Assembly: GCA_029975525.1 (NCBI GenBank)
Contig: JARKOX010000248.1
Span: 1-35,544 of the forward strand
Direction of reading: 5' to 3'
DNA: 35,544 nucleotides
DNA from: Prolixibacteraceae bacterium
GTDB lineage: Bacteria; Bacteroidota; Bacteroidia; Bacteroidales; Prolixibacteraceae
Each line of letters opens with the position of its first letter. Position 1 is the first letter of the stretch. Shown here in pieces: positions 21,758-30,824 of the stretch. A program made the position numbers and the translations under genes. Under the pieces are notes generated by a model. That model had not been told where the DNA came from. It searched no databases and saw only the letters and a list, made by a program, of their open reading frames with translations.

Positions 21758-24076
21758 ATGAAACTCAACCTGGCATTGTTCATCTCTGTCTTAACCCTTT
21801 TTACACTATCCTGCAGCAATCCCGAAAAAAGCTCCTCCTGGAAACTCTGGTACGATAAACCGGCCCAAAAATGGACCGAAGCCCTTCCGATCGGCAACGG
21901 ACGCCTCGGGGCAATGGTTTTTGGCGGAACTGCAAAAGAGCAGATCCAGTTTAACGAAGAGACGCTATGGACGGGCGAGCCGCGCGACTACGCCAATCCG
22001 GGGTCGTGGCAGTACCTGGAAGAGATCCGCAACCTGCTGAAACAGGGAAAACAGGCCGAAGCGGAAAAGCTGGCCATGGAAAAATTTATGAGCATCCCGC
22101 TCAAACAGGAAAACTACCAGCCGTTTGGCGACCTCTGGATCACCTTTCCCGGTCACGATGAAGCGACCGGTTACCGCCGCGAGCTCAACCTGAACGACGC
22201 CCAGGTGAAGATTTCCTACTCGGTTGACGGCACGGTTTTTAACCGCTCCTACTTTGTCAGCCAGCCCGACCAGGCGCTGGTCGCCGGATTTTCGGCCAGC
22301 CGGAAAAAATCGCTGACCTTTTCGGTGGCGCTCACCGCCGAACATCAGCAATTTACAACCGAACCGCTGAACGGGGACGAACTTTCGCTGTGGGTAAAAG
22401 TGACAAACGGCGCCATGGAAGGCTACGCCCTGCTGAAGGTAAACCAGGAAGGGGGCAGCCTGTCGGTGGAAGGTAATAAGATCAAAGTGACGGGGGCAAC
22501 CCGCTCCTGGCTGACGCTGACCGCCGCCACCAACTTTGAAAATCCGAAAGCGCTCACGGCCGATCCGAAGCAAAAATGCCGACAGGCAACCGACGCACTG
22601 GCAGCCAACAACCATTTTGAAACGCTTGAAAAACGACACCTGGCTGAATACCGCCCCTATTTCGACCGTTTCGACCTGCAACTGGGCACCATTTCAAACG
22701 ACACGATCCCAACCGACCAGCGGATCCTGGCTTACCAAACCACCCCCGATCCGCAACTGGCAGCGCTGTATGTCCAGTATGGCCGTTACCTGCTCATTGC
22801 CAGCAGCCGTCCCGGAACCTACCCGGCCAACCTGCAGGGAATCTGGAACAAAGACCTGCAACCGGCCTGGGGCAGCAAATACACCGTAAACATCAATATC
22901 GAAATGAACTACTGGCCGGCCGAAGTGCTCAATCTCTCCGAGCTGCACCAGCCCCTCTTTAAAATGATCGACGAAGTGGTTCCGTCGGGAGAAAAGGTAG
23001 CCCGCGAGCACTACAACCTTCCCGGCTGGGTGTTGCACCACAATACCGATCTGTGGCGCGGCGCAGCCCCGATCAACGCGTCGAATCACGGAATCTGGGT
23101 GACCGGCGGAGCCTGGTTGTGCCACCACATCTGGGAACACTACCAGTTTACCGGCGACGAGGCATTCCTGCGCGAAAAATTTCCGGTACTGCGCGAAGCC
23201 GCCCGTTTTTTCACCGGCTTCCTCACCCGCGATGAAAAGAGCGGCTGGCTGATCAGCTCCCCCTCCAATTCTCCGGAGTATGGAGGACTGGTGGCCGGTC
23301 CCACCATGGATCACGCCATCATCCGCAGCCTTTTCAAAATTGTTGCAGCAGCCTCCGACATCCTGCAGACCGATCAGGAATTTGCCGCCCAGCTGCGGGA
23401 AATGATTCCCCAAATAGCACCCTACCAGATCGGCCAATACGGACAACTGCAGGAATGGCTGGAAGATTTGGATGATCCGGCGAACAAACACCGCCATGTA
23501 TCCCATTTGTGGGCCATTCATCCCGGAACGGAAATCAACTGGAAAGAGTCGCCCCAGCTGATGGAAGCCGCCAAACAGTCGCTCATTTTCCGGGGCGACG
23601 AAGGCACCGGCTGGAGTTTAGCCTGGAAAATCAACTTTTGGGCACGCCTGAAAGATGGTAACCACGCCTACGAAATGATCAAAAAACTTTTCCGTCCAGT
23701 ACAGTTCGAAAATGTCGTTTACACGGGTGGCGGCGGTTCGTACCCCAACCTGTTCGACGCCCACCCTCCTTTCCAGATTGACGGAAATTTTGGCGGGGCA
23801 GCCGGCATTGTGGAGATGCTTATTCAGAGCCACCTTGGTGAAATAGAACTGCTTCCGGCACTACCCGGTGAGTTGCCCTCGGGATGGGTGAAAGGAGTCC
23901 GGGCGCGCGGCGGTTTCGAACTCGATTTTTCATGGGAAAATGGCGTGCTGACCAACGTAAAAGTGTTGTCGCTGGCCGGCCAGCCGCTGAAAATGACTTA
24001 CGGAAAAAGCCAGTTTGAAATAGAGACGCAAAAAGGTCAGCTCATCGAACTCGATGGAAACCTGAAGCAGTTGTAG
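21758..24076 (+). CDS. Glycoside hydrolase family 95 (alpha-L-fucosidase) lipoprotein
   Basis: A 772-residue lipoprotein (signal peptide, TLSC with acylated C19). The mature protein begins with the GH95 N-terminal beta domain (WTEALPIGNGRLGAMVFGG, FNEETLWTGEPRDY) and continues with an alpha/alpha barrel (GTYPANLQGIWNKD, NINIEMNYWPAE, GWVLHHNTDLWRG, WTLGG-like segments) and a C-terminal beta domain (DGNFGGAAGIVEML). GH95 enzymes remove alpha-1,2-linked L-fucose or L-galactose from glycans by inversion. The domain order and length are usual for the family. It probably acts in the periplasm or at the cell surface. It stands alone behind trxB, with no SusC/SusD or other glycosidase next to it; fucose release is consistent with the sulfatase/GH43 cluster further right, but a link is inference. 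Confidence 0.93.
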   Translation: MKLNLALFISVLTLFTLSCSNPEKSSSWKLWYDKPAQKWTEALPIGNGRLGAMVFGGTAKEQIQFNEETLWTGEPRDYANPGSWQYLEEIRNLLKQGKQAEAEKLAMEKFMSIPLKQENYQPFGDLWITFPGHDEATGYRRELNLNDAQVKISYSVDGTVFNRSYFVSQPDQALVAGFSASRKKSLTFSVALTAEHQQFTTEPLNGDELSLWVKVTNGAMEGYALLKVNQEGGSLSVEGNKIKVTGATRSWLTLTAATNFENPKALTADPKQKCRQATDALAANNHFETLEKRHLAEYRPYFDRFDLQLGTISNDTIPTDQRILAYQTTPDPQLAALYVQYGRYLLIASSRPGTYPANLQGIWNKDLQPAWGSKYTVNINIEMNYWPAEVLNLSELHQPLFKMIDEVVPSGEKVAREHYNLPGWVLHHNTDLWRGAAPINASNHGIWVTGGAWLCHHIWEHYQFTGDEAFLREKFPVLREAARFFTGFLTRDEKSGWLISSPSNSPEYGGLVAGPTMDHAIIRSLFKIVAAASDILQTDQEFAAQLREMIPQIAPYQIGQYGQLQEWLEDLDDPANKHRHVSHLWAIHPGTEINWKESPQLMEAAKQSLIFRGDEGTGWSLAWKINFWARLKDGNHAYEMIKKLFRPVQFENVVYTGGGGSYPNLFDAHPPFQIDGNFGGAAGIVEMLIQSHLGEIELLPALPGELPSGWVKGVRARGGFELDFSWENGVLTNVKVLSLAGQPLKMTYGKSQFEIETQKGQLIELDGNLKQL

Positions 24077-24135
24077 CGTTAAGTTGCTGCCGAAAATTGC
24101 TGTTTTCCGCAAAACAGTCCGGCACCTCTTAAAAC

Positions 24136-24169
24136 AAAGAAGGCATCTGCCAACGCAGATGCCTTCTTT
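24136..24169. terminator. Bidirectional terminator between GH95 and the oxoamine synthase gene
   Basis: AAAGAAGGCATCTGC-CAAC-GCAGATGCCTTCTTT is a 15-bp perfect stem whose outer A/T pairs supply a short T-run on both strands, between convergent genes. Confidence 0.88.
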
Positions 24170-24189
24170 CAGCAATGATTAGGATATCA

Positions 24190-25443
24190 TTACATGTCAA
24201 CTTCCACCTTGGCCATTTCGGTTTTCGAATAACCTCCGGTTTCCAGTTTTTGTCTTACTTCCTTAAACGCTTTCAGGGTGTAGTTTACATCCTCAAGGGT
24301 ATGCATCGCCGTCGGGATGATGCGGATAATCAGCTCACCTTTGGGGATGACCGGATAAACCACGATCGAGCAGAAGATCCGGTAGTTTTCGCGAAGATCG
24401 TAAACCAGGTTGGTGGCTTCTTCTGTTCCGCCTTTCAGGTAAACCGGGGTTACCGGCGAGTTGGTGCGGCCCAGGTCGAAACCGGCTTCTTTGAGGCCGT
24501 TCTGCAGGGCATTAACAATGGTCCACAGTTGTTCGCGAAGCTGGGGCTGTGTCCGGATCAGTTCGAGACGTTTGAGCGAACCTTCAACCATCGCCATGGG
24601 CAACGACTTGGCAAAAGTCTGCGAACGCATGTTGTAACGCAGGTAGTAGCAAATTTCGGAGCTGCAGGCAACAAAAGCGCCAATGCCAGCCATTGCTTTG
24701 GCAAAGGTACCGAAGTGCAGGTCAACTTTGTCCTGTACGCCGAAGAACTCGGGAACGCCGGCGCCGGTTGGGCCCATCGCCCCAAAACCGTGGGCGTCGT
24801 CCACCAGCAGTCTGAATTCAAATTCGTCTTTCAGTTTGGCAATTTCATCCAGTTTGCCCAGGTCGCCCGACATCCCGAAAACACCTTCGGTGATAACCAG
24901 CACCCCGCCGCCCTGTTTTTCAGCCAGGAGGGTAGCTCTTTCCAGCTGCTTGCGCAGGCTTTCCATATTGTTGTGGGTATAAACATAACGTTTCCCCATG
25001 TGTAAACGAACTCCGTCGAGGATACAGGCGTGCGACTCCGAATCGTAAACGATTACGTCGTTACGTCCGCAAACGGCGTCGATAATCGAAACCATCCCCT
25101 GGTAACCGAAATTCAGCAGAAAAGCATCTTCCTTCCCAACAAATTCTGCCAGCTCGCGTTCCAGTTGCTCGTGTGTGGTCGTTTGCCCCGACATCATGCG
25201 GGCGCCCATCGGATAGGCCAGCCCCCACCGGGCAGCAGCTTCAGCATCAGCTTTTCTGACTTCGGGGTGATTCGCCAACCCCAGGTAGTTGTTCAAACTC
25301 CAGGTGAGCATCTCTTTCCCGCGAAATTTCATATGCGGATGAATTTCACCTTCCAGCTTTGGAAAGGCAAAGTATCCATGAATCTGATTCATGTGCTGCC
25401 CGATATTTCCCTGGGCTTTTTTGAATTTTGCAAAAATATCCAC
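24190..25443 (-). CDS. PLP-dependent alpha-oxoamine synthase, serine palmitoyltransferase-like
   Basis: A 417-residue class II PLP enzyme that starts at a GTG (25443). The PLP lysine is K249 in FGTFAKAMAG; other family markers are SLNNYLGL (49-56), H138, and VDDAHGFG (214-221). The family includes serine palmitoyltransferase, 8-amino-7-oxononanoate synthase and glycine C-acetyltransferase; all condense an amino acid with an acyl-CoA. In Bacteroidota, this long form with an N-terminal FPKLEGE segment is often assigned to sphingolipid synthesis, but I cannot tell substrates apart by eye, so serine palmitoyltransferase is tentative. There is no biotin or threonine-degradation gene beside it. It is monocistronic, with a -7 element 36 bp upstream. 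Confidence 0.8.
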   Translation of the reverse strand: MDIFAKFKKAQGNIGQHMNQIHGYFAFPKLEGEIHPHMKFRGKEMLTWSLNNYLGLANHPEVRKADAEAAARWGLAYPMGARMMSGQTTTHEQLERELAEFVGKEDAFLLNFGYQGMVSIIDAVCGRNDVIVYDSESHACILDGVRLHMGKRYVYTHNNMESLRKQLERATLLAEKQGGGVLVITEGVFGMSGDLGKLDEIAKLKDEFEFRLLVDDAHGFGAMGPTGAGVPEFFGVQDKVDLHFGTFAKAMAGIGAFVACSSEICYYLRYNMRSQTFAKSLPMAMVEGSLKRLELIRTQPQLREQLWTIVNALQNGLKEAGFDLGRTNSPVTPVYLKGGTEEATNLVYDLRENYRIFCSIVVYPVIPKGELIIRIIPTAMHTLEDVNYTLKAFKEVRQKLETGGYSKTEMAKVEVDM

Positions 25444-25478
25444 GATATACAGGTTTTAGAGTGTTTTTTAATAATGGG

Positions 25479-25486
25479 CAAAGGTA
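25479..25486 (-). promoter_or_regulatory. -7 element of the oxoamine synthase gene
   Basis: Minus-strand TACCTTTG matches TAnnTTTG and lies 36 bp before the GTG start. No -33 element recognised. Confidence 0.5.
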
Positions 25487-25704
25487 ATGTTTTTTGGTTT
25501 TGCGTGAAAACCGGATCAAAAACTCGGCTCAAACGCCCCTTTTTTAACATTTGCGCTTTTCCGTAGAGCAAAAGACTGTTTTTTAATCCCTTCTGCTACC
25601 AGCAGTTGGCGGCTGCAACTACTCCGGCAACCGCTTAACAGGCGCTCCTTAATCTGTTAAATTATCCTAATCGGTTGATCTGAACAGATAAAAGTCTCCC
25701 GCTT

Positions 25705-25738
25705 TTCGCTCAGATTATATGCAAAAACTTTATATTTG
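25705..25738 (+). promoter_or_regulatory. Promoter of the bamD-recN operon
   Basis: TATATTTG (25731-25738) is an exact -7 match, 10 bp before the ATG at 25749; TTCG (25705-25708) lies 22 nt upstream. The ATG at 25719 lies upstream of this element and is not used. Confidence 0.6.
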
Positions 25739-25748
25739 CGCCATATTT

Positions 25749-26567
25749 ATGAAAATGAGAAATATCGGATTGGTCTTGCTGCTGGCAGCGGTTATCACAA
25801 CGGCGTGCAGCGATTACAATAAAATTCTGAAGAGTACCGACTACGACTTCAAGTACAAAAAGGCAGTCGAGTATTACGAAAAGGGTGAATATGTCCGGTC
25901 GGGCACGTTGTTCCAGGAGCTGATCAACATCTACCGCGGAACCAACCAGGCCGACAAAATCTACTATTATTACGCCAAAAGTATGATGGGCCAGAAAGAC
26001 TACCTGATGGCCGGTCAGTATTTCCGCACCCTCACCAAAGAGTACCCGACCAGTAAATATATGGAAGAGGCCCAATACATGGTGGGTTACTGCTACTACC
26101 TGCAGTCGCCGAAACCGCGCCTCGACCAGCAGGTTACGATGAACGCCATCGACGCCCTGCAGCTGTACGTCAACCTCTACCCCTTTTCGGACCGTGTAGA
26201 GGAGGCTCACCGCCTGATCGACGAGTTACGGAACAAACTGATCTACAAATCGTACCTCAGCGCCAGACTCTATTTCGATTTCGAAAACTACAAAGCTGCC
26301 GTGGTAGCGCTGGAAAATGCACTCAGAGAATACCCCGACAGCCAGTACCGCGAAGAGCTCATGTTTATGACCCTGAAATCGAAATACCTGCTGGCGATTA
26401 ACAGTGTTGCCGAGAAAAAAGAGCTCCGGCTCTCCGGTACACTCGATGAATACTTTGCTTTTGTGGACGAATTCCCGGAAAGCAAATACCGTAAAGAGGC
26501 TGACAAGTTCTACGAAACTACCGCCAAATTACTGAATTATAACGCTCAAAACGTAAATAGCAAATAG
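25749..26567 (+). CDS. bamD: Outer membrane assembly lipoprotein BamD
   Basis: 272 residues from the ATG at 25749; an upstream ATG at 25719 precedes the -7 element. The signal peptide ends at TTAC (C20 acylated). The mature protein is a row of TPR-like helical hairpins (VEYYEKGEYVRSGTLFQELI, FRTLTKEYPTSKYMEEAQYM, LENALREYPDSQYREE), the BamD/YfiO organisation. BamD is the essential lipoprotein partner of BamA in folding outer-membrane beta-barrel proteins. The length is usual for Bacteroidota. It is the first gene of a tightly packed operon; the next gene begins 3 bases after its stop. Confidence 0.92.
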   Translation: MKMRNIGLVLLLAAVITTACSDYNKILKSTDYDFKYKKAVEYYEKGEYVRSGTLFQELINIYRGTNQADKIYYYYAKSMMGQKDYLMAGQYFRTLTKEYPTSKYMEEAQYMVGYCYYLQSPKPRLDQQVTMNAIDALQLYVNLYPFSDRVEEAHRLIDELRNKLIYKSYLSARLYFDFENYKAAVVALENALREYPDSQYREELMFMTLKSKYLLAINSVAEKKELRLSGTLDEYFAFVDEFPESKYRKEADKFYETTAKLLNYNAQNVNSK

Positions 26568-26569
26568 AG

Positions 26570-26905
26570 ATGGATTACAAAAAAACAAAAGCCGCAGCTT
26601 CCACCATTACCCGGGATTTGGACATCCTGGAACAGGAAACCGGCAATAATTACGAAACCGTGATGATTCTGGCCAAACGGGCCAATCAAATCTCTTCGGA
26701 ACTGAAAGAAGAGCTGAATCAGAAACTACAGGAGTTTGCTTCATTTACCGATAACCTGGAGGAAGTTTTTGAAAATCGCGAACAAATCGAGATCTCCAAA
26801 TTCTACGAAAGGTTGCCAAAACCCACCCTGATCGCTTTTGAAGAGTTCAAGGATGGTGAAATTTACCACCGTAATCCGGCCAAGGAAAACAGGAAAAGAA
26901 TCTGA
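26570..26905 (+). CDS. rpoZ: RNA polymerase omega subunit, Bacteroidota type
   Basis: A 111-residue protein matching the Bacteroidota form of RpoZ: MDYKKTKAAASTITRDLDIL at the N-terminus, ILAKRANQIS in the centre (the conserved omega core), EVFENREQIEISKFYERLPKPTLIA in the C-terminal half. It helps RNA polymerase beta-prime fold and join the core enzyme. Unlike the proteobacterial 91-residue subunit, this form has a longer tail. It lies between bamD and coaBC, with 2 bp and 10 bp spacing, so all are read from one transcript. Confidence 0.88.
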   Translation: MDYKKTKAAASTITRDLDILEQETGNNYETVMILAKRANQISSELKEELNQKLQEFASFTDNLEEVFENREQIEISKFYERLPKPTLIAFEEFKDGEIYHRNPAKENRKRI

Positions 26906-26915
26906 TCTCGGTGCC

Positions 26916-28142
26916 ATGAGGCTAAACGGGAAAAAAATAATATTGGGTATTACCGGAAGTATAGCTGCTTACAAGGCAGCTATACTTTTACGTTTACTGG
27001 CCAAAGAGGGCGCCGAAGTGCAGGTGGTCATCACCCCCGCCGGCAAAGAGTTTATCACGCCGGTAACCTTGTCGGCCCTGTCGGGCAAGCCGGTGATCAG
27101 TGAATTCTTTGGCGTCTCCGACGGAACCTGGCACAGCCATGTCGACCTGGGCCTGTGGGCCGATGCCATGGTCATTGCCCCGGCAACAGCCGCTTCTCTT
27201 GGAAAAATGGCCAACGGTATCGCCGACAACATGCTCATTACCACCTACCTCTCGGCCAAATGCCCGGTTTTTATTGCACCGGCCATGGACCTCGACATGT
27301 TTGTCCATCCCACCACGCAGAAAAACCTGGAGACCCTGGCTTCGTTCGGGAACATCATTCTTGAACCCGGCGAAGGGGTACTGGCCAGCGGTTTATATGG
27401 AAAAGGACGCATGGAAGAGCCGGAAAAAATCGTAGAAACACTGGTCCATTTCTTCGAGTCAAAAAAAAAACTGCTGAATAAAACCTTTCTGGTTACCGCC
27501 GGCCCTACCTACGAAAAAATTGACCCGGTGCGTTTCATCGGCAACTATTCGTCGGGCAAAATGGGCTTTGCCCTTGCTGAAGCGCTAGCCAGCCAGGGCG
27601 CAAAAGTTATTCTGGTGAGCGGCCCCGTTTCCCTGCAGCTGAACCATCCGCTGGTCGAAACAATCTTTGTAGAGTCGGCCGCTGAAATGTACGAGGTGTG
27701 CAGCGCCTGCTTCGACCGGTGCGACGGCGCAATTATGAGCGCTGCCGTGGCCGATTTCACCCCGGCAGCACCGGCAAACCAGAAGGTAAAACGCGGCAAA
27801 GAGCGCTGGAATCTCGAACTGGAGCCCACCCGCGACATTGCCGCCGAACTCGGACGACGCAAAAAAGAGGGACAGCTGCTGGTCGGATTTGCCCTCGAAA
27901 CCACCAACGAGCTGGAAAATGCCCGCCAGAAACTGGTCGGCAAAAACCTGGACCTGATCGTGCTCAATTCGCTTAACGACCCCGGTGCCGGGTTTGGCGT
28001 GGATACCAATAAAATTTCCATCCTCGACCGATACAATAATATCGCTGAATTTGGGTTAAAAAGTAAAAAGTCGGTGGCCGCCGATATTGTGGAAAAAATC
28101 ATTACCTTAATCGGCCAGGCTTCAAATCCGGCAGGAAATTAA
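26916..28142 (+). CDS. coaBC: Bifunctional phosphopantothenoylcysteine decarboxylase / phosphopantothenate-cysteine ligase
   Basis: 408 residues from ATG 26916; the frame is open earlier but overlaps rpoZ. CoaBC carries out two steps of coenzyme A synthesis: ligation of cysteine to 4'-phosphopantothenate (CoaB) and decarboxylation (CoaC, FMN-dependent). The CoaC domain (1 to about 180) has the FMN motif GSIAAYK, the catalytic His in TWHSHVDLG, the APATAASLGKMANGIADN block and PAMDLDMF. The CoaB domain (about 185-408) starts with TAGPTYEKIDPVRFIGN and has SSGKMGFALAEA, SAAVADF and a KVKR nucleotide-binding segment. Length is standard. It is third in the bamD operon. Confidence 0.94.
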   Translation: MRLNGKKIILGITGSIAAYKAAILLRLLAKEGAEVQVVITPAGKEFITPVTLSALSGKPVISEFFGVSDGTWHSHVDLGLWADAMVIAPATAASLGKMANGIADNMLITTYLSAKCPVFIAPAMDLDMFVHPTTQKNLETLASFGNIILEPGEGVLASGLYGKGRMEEPEKIVETLVHFFESKKKLLNKTFLVTAGPTYEKIDPVRFIGNYSSGKMGFALAEALASQGAKVILVSGPVSLQLNHPLVETIFVESAAEMYEVCSACFDRCDGAIMSAAVADFTPAAPANQKVKRGKERWNLELEPTRDIAAELGRRKKEGQLLVGFALETTNELENARQKLVGKNLDLIVLNSLNDPGAGFGVDTNKISILDRYNNIAEFGLKSKKSVAADIVEKIITLIGQASNPAGN

Positions 28143-28163
28143 CCGCAGGAATCGGAGGTATAA

Positions 28164-29072
28164 ATGAAGAAGATCTTTTTTACAATTGGGCTTATTGCCG
28201 GGATGTTTTGGGCAGGCCAGACCCAGGAATTGCGCTGTAATATCAGTATTTCGGCTGAAAGGATACAGGGCGCCAACCGCAATATTTTCCGTACCATGCA
28301 GGCCGACCTCTACGAGTTTATGAACAACCGCAAATGGACCGACAACGTCTACACCCAGGAGGAGCGCATCCAGTGCAATATCTTCATTCACCTCGAAGAG
28401 CAAATCTCTTCCGACGAATTTAAGGGAAGTATCCAGGTACAACTTCGCCGCCCCGTCTTCAACTCCACTTACGAAACCACGCTCCTCAACATCAAGGACA
28501 ACGATTTTCAGTGCCGGTATGTGGAGTTTCAGCCGATGGATTTCAATGAAACCAACAACCGCGATAACCTGACCAATATTCTGGCGTTTTACGCCTATGT
28601 AATCCTGGGGTTCGACTACGACTCCTTTTCGCCCGAAGGCGGAACCCCCTACTTTGAAAAAGCGCAGGCCATCATCAATAACTCCCAAAATGCCCGCGAA
28701 AAAGGGTGGAAAGCTTTTGAAAGCGAACGCAACCGGTACTGGCTGATCGAAAATATCCTGAACAAATCCTATTCGCCCATGCGCAGCTGCCTCTACACCT
28801 ACCACCGGCTGGGCCTCGACCTGATGTCGGATAAAACCGAAGAAGGCCGCACCAACATTGCCGAGTCGCTGCGTTCGGTACAGCAGGTATTCCGGCGCCG
28901 GCCCTCCCTTTATATTCTCCAGATATTTTTCGACGCCAAATCCGACGAACTGGTTAATATCTTCAGCAAATCGTACCCCGACGAGCGCAACCGCGTGGCC
29001 GCCATCCTCAACGAAGTCGACCCGTCGAACGGAGCCAAATACCAGAAAATCACCGAAGCCCAAAGTTTTTAA
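28164..29072 (+). CDS. porD: Type IX secretion system-associated protein PorD (DUF4835)
   Basis: A 302-residue protein with a Sec signal peptide (MKKIFFTIGLIAGMFWAGQTQ). The mature part starts with LRCNISISAERIQG and includes SIQVQLRRPVFNSTY, FQPMDFNETNNRDNLTNILAFYAYVILGFDYDSF and a C-terminal helical domain; these are hallmarks of DUF4835. Family members such as PorD of Porphyromonas gingivalis take part in type IX secretion, though the molecular role is not settled. The gene follows coaBC by 21 bp and precedes recN by 11 bp, an order widespread in Bacteroidota. No other T9SS gene is in the window. Confidence 0.87.
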   Translation: MKKIFFTIGLIAGMFWAGQTQELRCNISISAERIQGANRNIFRTMQADLYEFMNNRKWTDNVYTQEERIQCNIFIHLEEQISSDEFKGSIQVQLRRPVFNSTYETTLLNIKDNDFQCRYVEFQPMDFNETNNRDNLTNILAFYAYVILGFDYDSFSPEGGTPYFEKAQAIINNSQNAREKGWKAFESERNRYWLIENILNKSYSPMRSCLYTYHRLGLDLMSDKTEEGRTNIAESLRSVQQVFRRRPSLYILQIFFDAKSDELVNIFSKSYPDERNRVAAILNEVDPSNGAKYQKITEAQSF

Positions 29073-29083
29073 ATCTATCACAG

Positions 29084-30739
29084 ATGCTGACCAAACTGAC
29101 GGTTTCCAACTTTGCGCTGATCGATGAACTGACCGTGGCTTTTGAGCCGGGTTTTTGCATCGTAACCGGGGAAACGGGTGCCGGAAAATCGATCATCCTG
29201 GGCGCCTTGTCGCTGATCCTCGGCGCACGGGCCGACTCCTCCACCCTGCGCGATCCCGAAAAAAAATCGGTGGTGGAAGGTCATTTTCGGATCGAAAATT
29301 ATGGGCTGGAGTCTTTTTTCACTGAAAATGATCTCGATTACGAACCGCAGACCATTTTACGCCGCGAAATAGCCCCCACCGGAAAATCGCGCGCTTTCAT
29401 CAACGATACCCCGGTGAATCTTCAGCAGCTCCGCGAGCTGTCGCTCCGCCTGGTCGACATCCACTCGCAGTACCAGAACCTGGAGCTCAACAGCCAGCAG
29501 TTTCAGCTGCAGCTGGTAGATACCGTTGCACAAAGCGAAATTCACCTCAAAAAATACCACCAGTGTTTCCTTGATTTTACCGTTACCCGCCAGAAGCTGG
29601 ACGAGCTGCGCGAAAAAGCGGTCCGCAGCCGGGCCGATCTCGACTACTTCCAGTTTCAGTACAGCCAGCTGGATGAAGCCCGCCTGGAGCCCAACGAACA
29701 GGAGCAGCTGGAAGAAGAACGCTCCAAACTGGAACATGCCGAAGAGATCAAAAGCACGTTGGTACAGGTATCCGACCTGCTCGACGGCGAACGCTTTCCG
29801 GTGGTTCAGCAGGTAAAAGAGGCTGTTCACCGCCTGGACAGAATCGGCCGTTTTATGAAAGAAGCAGCCGAACTGCACCAGCGGTTGCAGAGTGTCCACA
29901 TCGAACTGGCCGACATAGCCCGCGAAATTACCTACCTGTCGGAATCGGCCGAGTTTAACCCGCAACGCCTGGAAAGCGTCACGGCCCGCCTCGACCTCAT
30001 CTACACCCTGCAGCAAAAACACCAGCTCTCGTCGGTGGCCGAACTGCTGGAGCTGAAAACTGAACTGGCGCGGAAAATTGAAGAGATCACCGATTACGAC
30101 CACGAAATTGCCCGGATTGAAAAGGAGCTGGCCGGACAGGAAAAACGGCTGAACGAAGCGGCCGGACTGCTCTCCCGCCAACGTAAAAGCGCTTTTCAGC
30201 CCATGGAACGCCAGGTGGTGGAAATCCTTCACCAGCTGGGAATGCCGCATGCCGTTTTCCGCGTAGCCCACGAACCCCGGGTGCAATTTACCCCCACCGG
30301 GACCGACAATATCCGGTTTTTATTCAGCGCCAACCGCGACGCCCGCCCCGACGACATTACCCGCATTGCTTCGGGCGGTGAAATCTCGCGCGTGATGCTG
30401 GCCCTGAAAACATTGGTTACCGGCTCGAAAATGCTTCCGACCATTATTTTCGACGAAATCGACACCGGAATTTCCGGAGAAATAGCCCTAAAAATGGGGC
30501 AAATCCTCAAAACACTTTCTGCCGGAATGCAGGTCATCAATATCACCCACCTGCCGCAGATTGCCGGAAAAGGCGAGCACCACTACCTGGTTTTCAAAAC
30601 CGAAAGCGAGGCCGGCACCTTCACCTCGGTCCGCAAACTGAGCGAGCAGGAGCGGGTGGAAGAGCTGGCCAAAATGGTGGGCGGCGACAATCCTTCGGCA
30701 ACAGCCCTTCAGGCTGCCCGCGAACTCCTGGAAACATAA
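29084..30739 (+). CDS. recN: DNA repair protein RecN
   Basis: A 551-residue SMC-like ATPase that acts in double-strand break repair. The head domain has Walker A GETGAGKS (29-36) at the N-terminus; long coiled-coil arms cover about 160-370 (for example LEEERSKLEHAEEIK, ARKIEEITDYDHEIARIEKEL). The C-terminal head has the ABC signature IASGGEISRVMLALK and Walker B TIIFDEIDTGISGEIA, and a final INITHLPQIAGKGE segment. The length is that of RecN. It is the last gene of the bamD-rpoZ-coaBC-porD-recN operon. Because it is the last gene, regulation by SOS is not evident; no LexA-like site is seen. Confidence 0.95.
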   Translation: MLTKLTVSNFALIDELTVAFEPGFCIVTGETGAGKSIILGALSLILGARADSSTLRDPEKKSVVEGHFRIENYGLESFFTENDLDYEPQTILRREIAPTGKSRAFINDTPVNLQQLRELSLRLVDIHSQYQNLELNSQQFQLQLVDTVAQSEIHLKKYHQCFLDFTVTRQKLDELREKAVRSRADLDYFQFQYSQLDEARLEPNEQEQLEEERSKLEHAEEIKSTLVQVSDLLDGERFPVVQQVKEAVHRLDRIGRFMKEAAELHQRLQSVHIELADIAREITYLSESAEFNPQRLESVTARLDLIYTLQQKHQLSSVAELLELKTELARKIEEITDYDHEIARIEKELAGQEKRLNEAAGLLSRQRKSAFQPMERQVVEILHQLGMPHAVFRVAHEPRVQFTPTGTDNIRFLFSANRDARPDDITRIASGGEISRVMLALKTLVTGSKMLPTIIFDEIDTGISGEIALKMGQILKTLSAGMQVINITHLPQIAGKGEHHYLVFKTESEAGTFTSVRKLSEQERVEELAKMVGGDNPSATALQAARELLET

Positions 30740-30750
30740 CTCCTGAAAAT

Positions 30751-30778
30751 AAAAAAGGAGAGGTTTTTAATCTCTCCT
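30751..30778 (-). terminator. Intrinsic terminator of the GH43/sulfatase cluster
   Basis: On the minus strand AGGAGAG-x-CTCTCCT (30756-30778) forms a 7-bp stem followed by TTTTTT (complement of 30751-30756), about 45 nt after the GH43 stop. Confidence 0.7.
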
Positions 30779-30824
30779 GCTTCCAATGCTGAAAGGCGGC
30801 AACTCCCGCCTGCACTGTAATTCC

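Larger units (their letters stand above)
25444..25748. other. Intergenic region between divergent oxoamine synthase and bamD
   Basis: A 305-bp AT-rich region with the two divergent promoters at its ends. It also has an inverted repeat ATCTGTT (25652-25658)/AACAGAT (25683-25689). I see no open frame that looks coding. Confidence 0.5.

Noticed and set aside
28122-29081. Minus-strand open frame of 319 codons opposite porD
   Set aside because: Antisense shadow of the signal-peptide-bearing DUF4835 gene in an operon.
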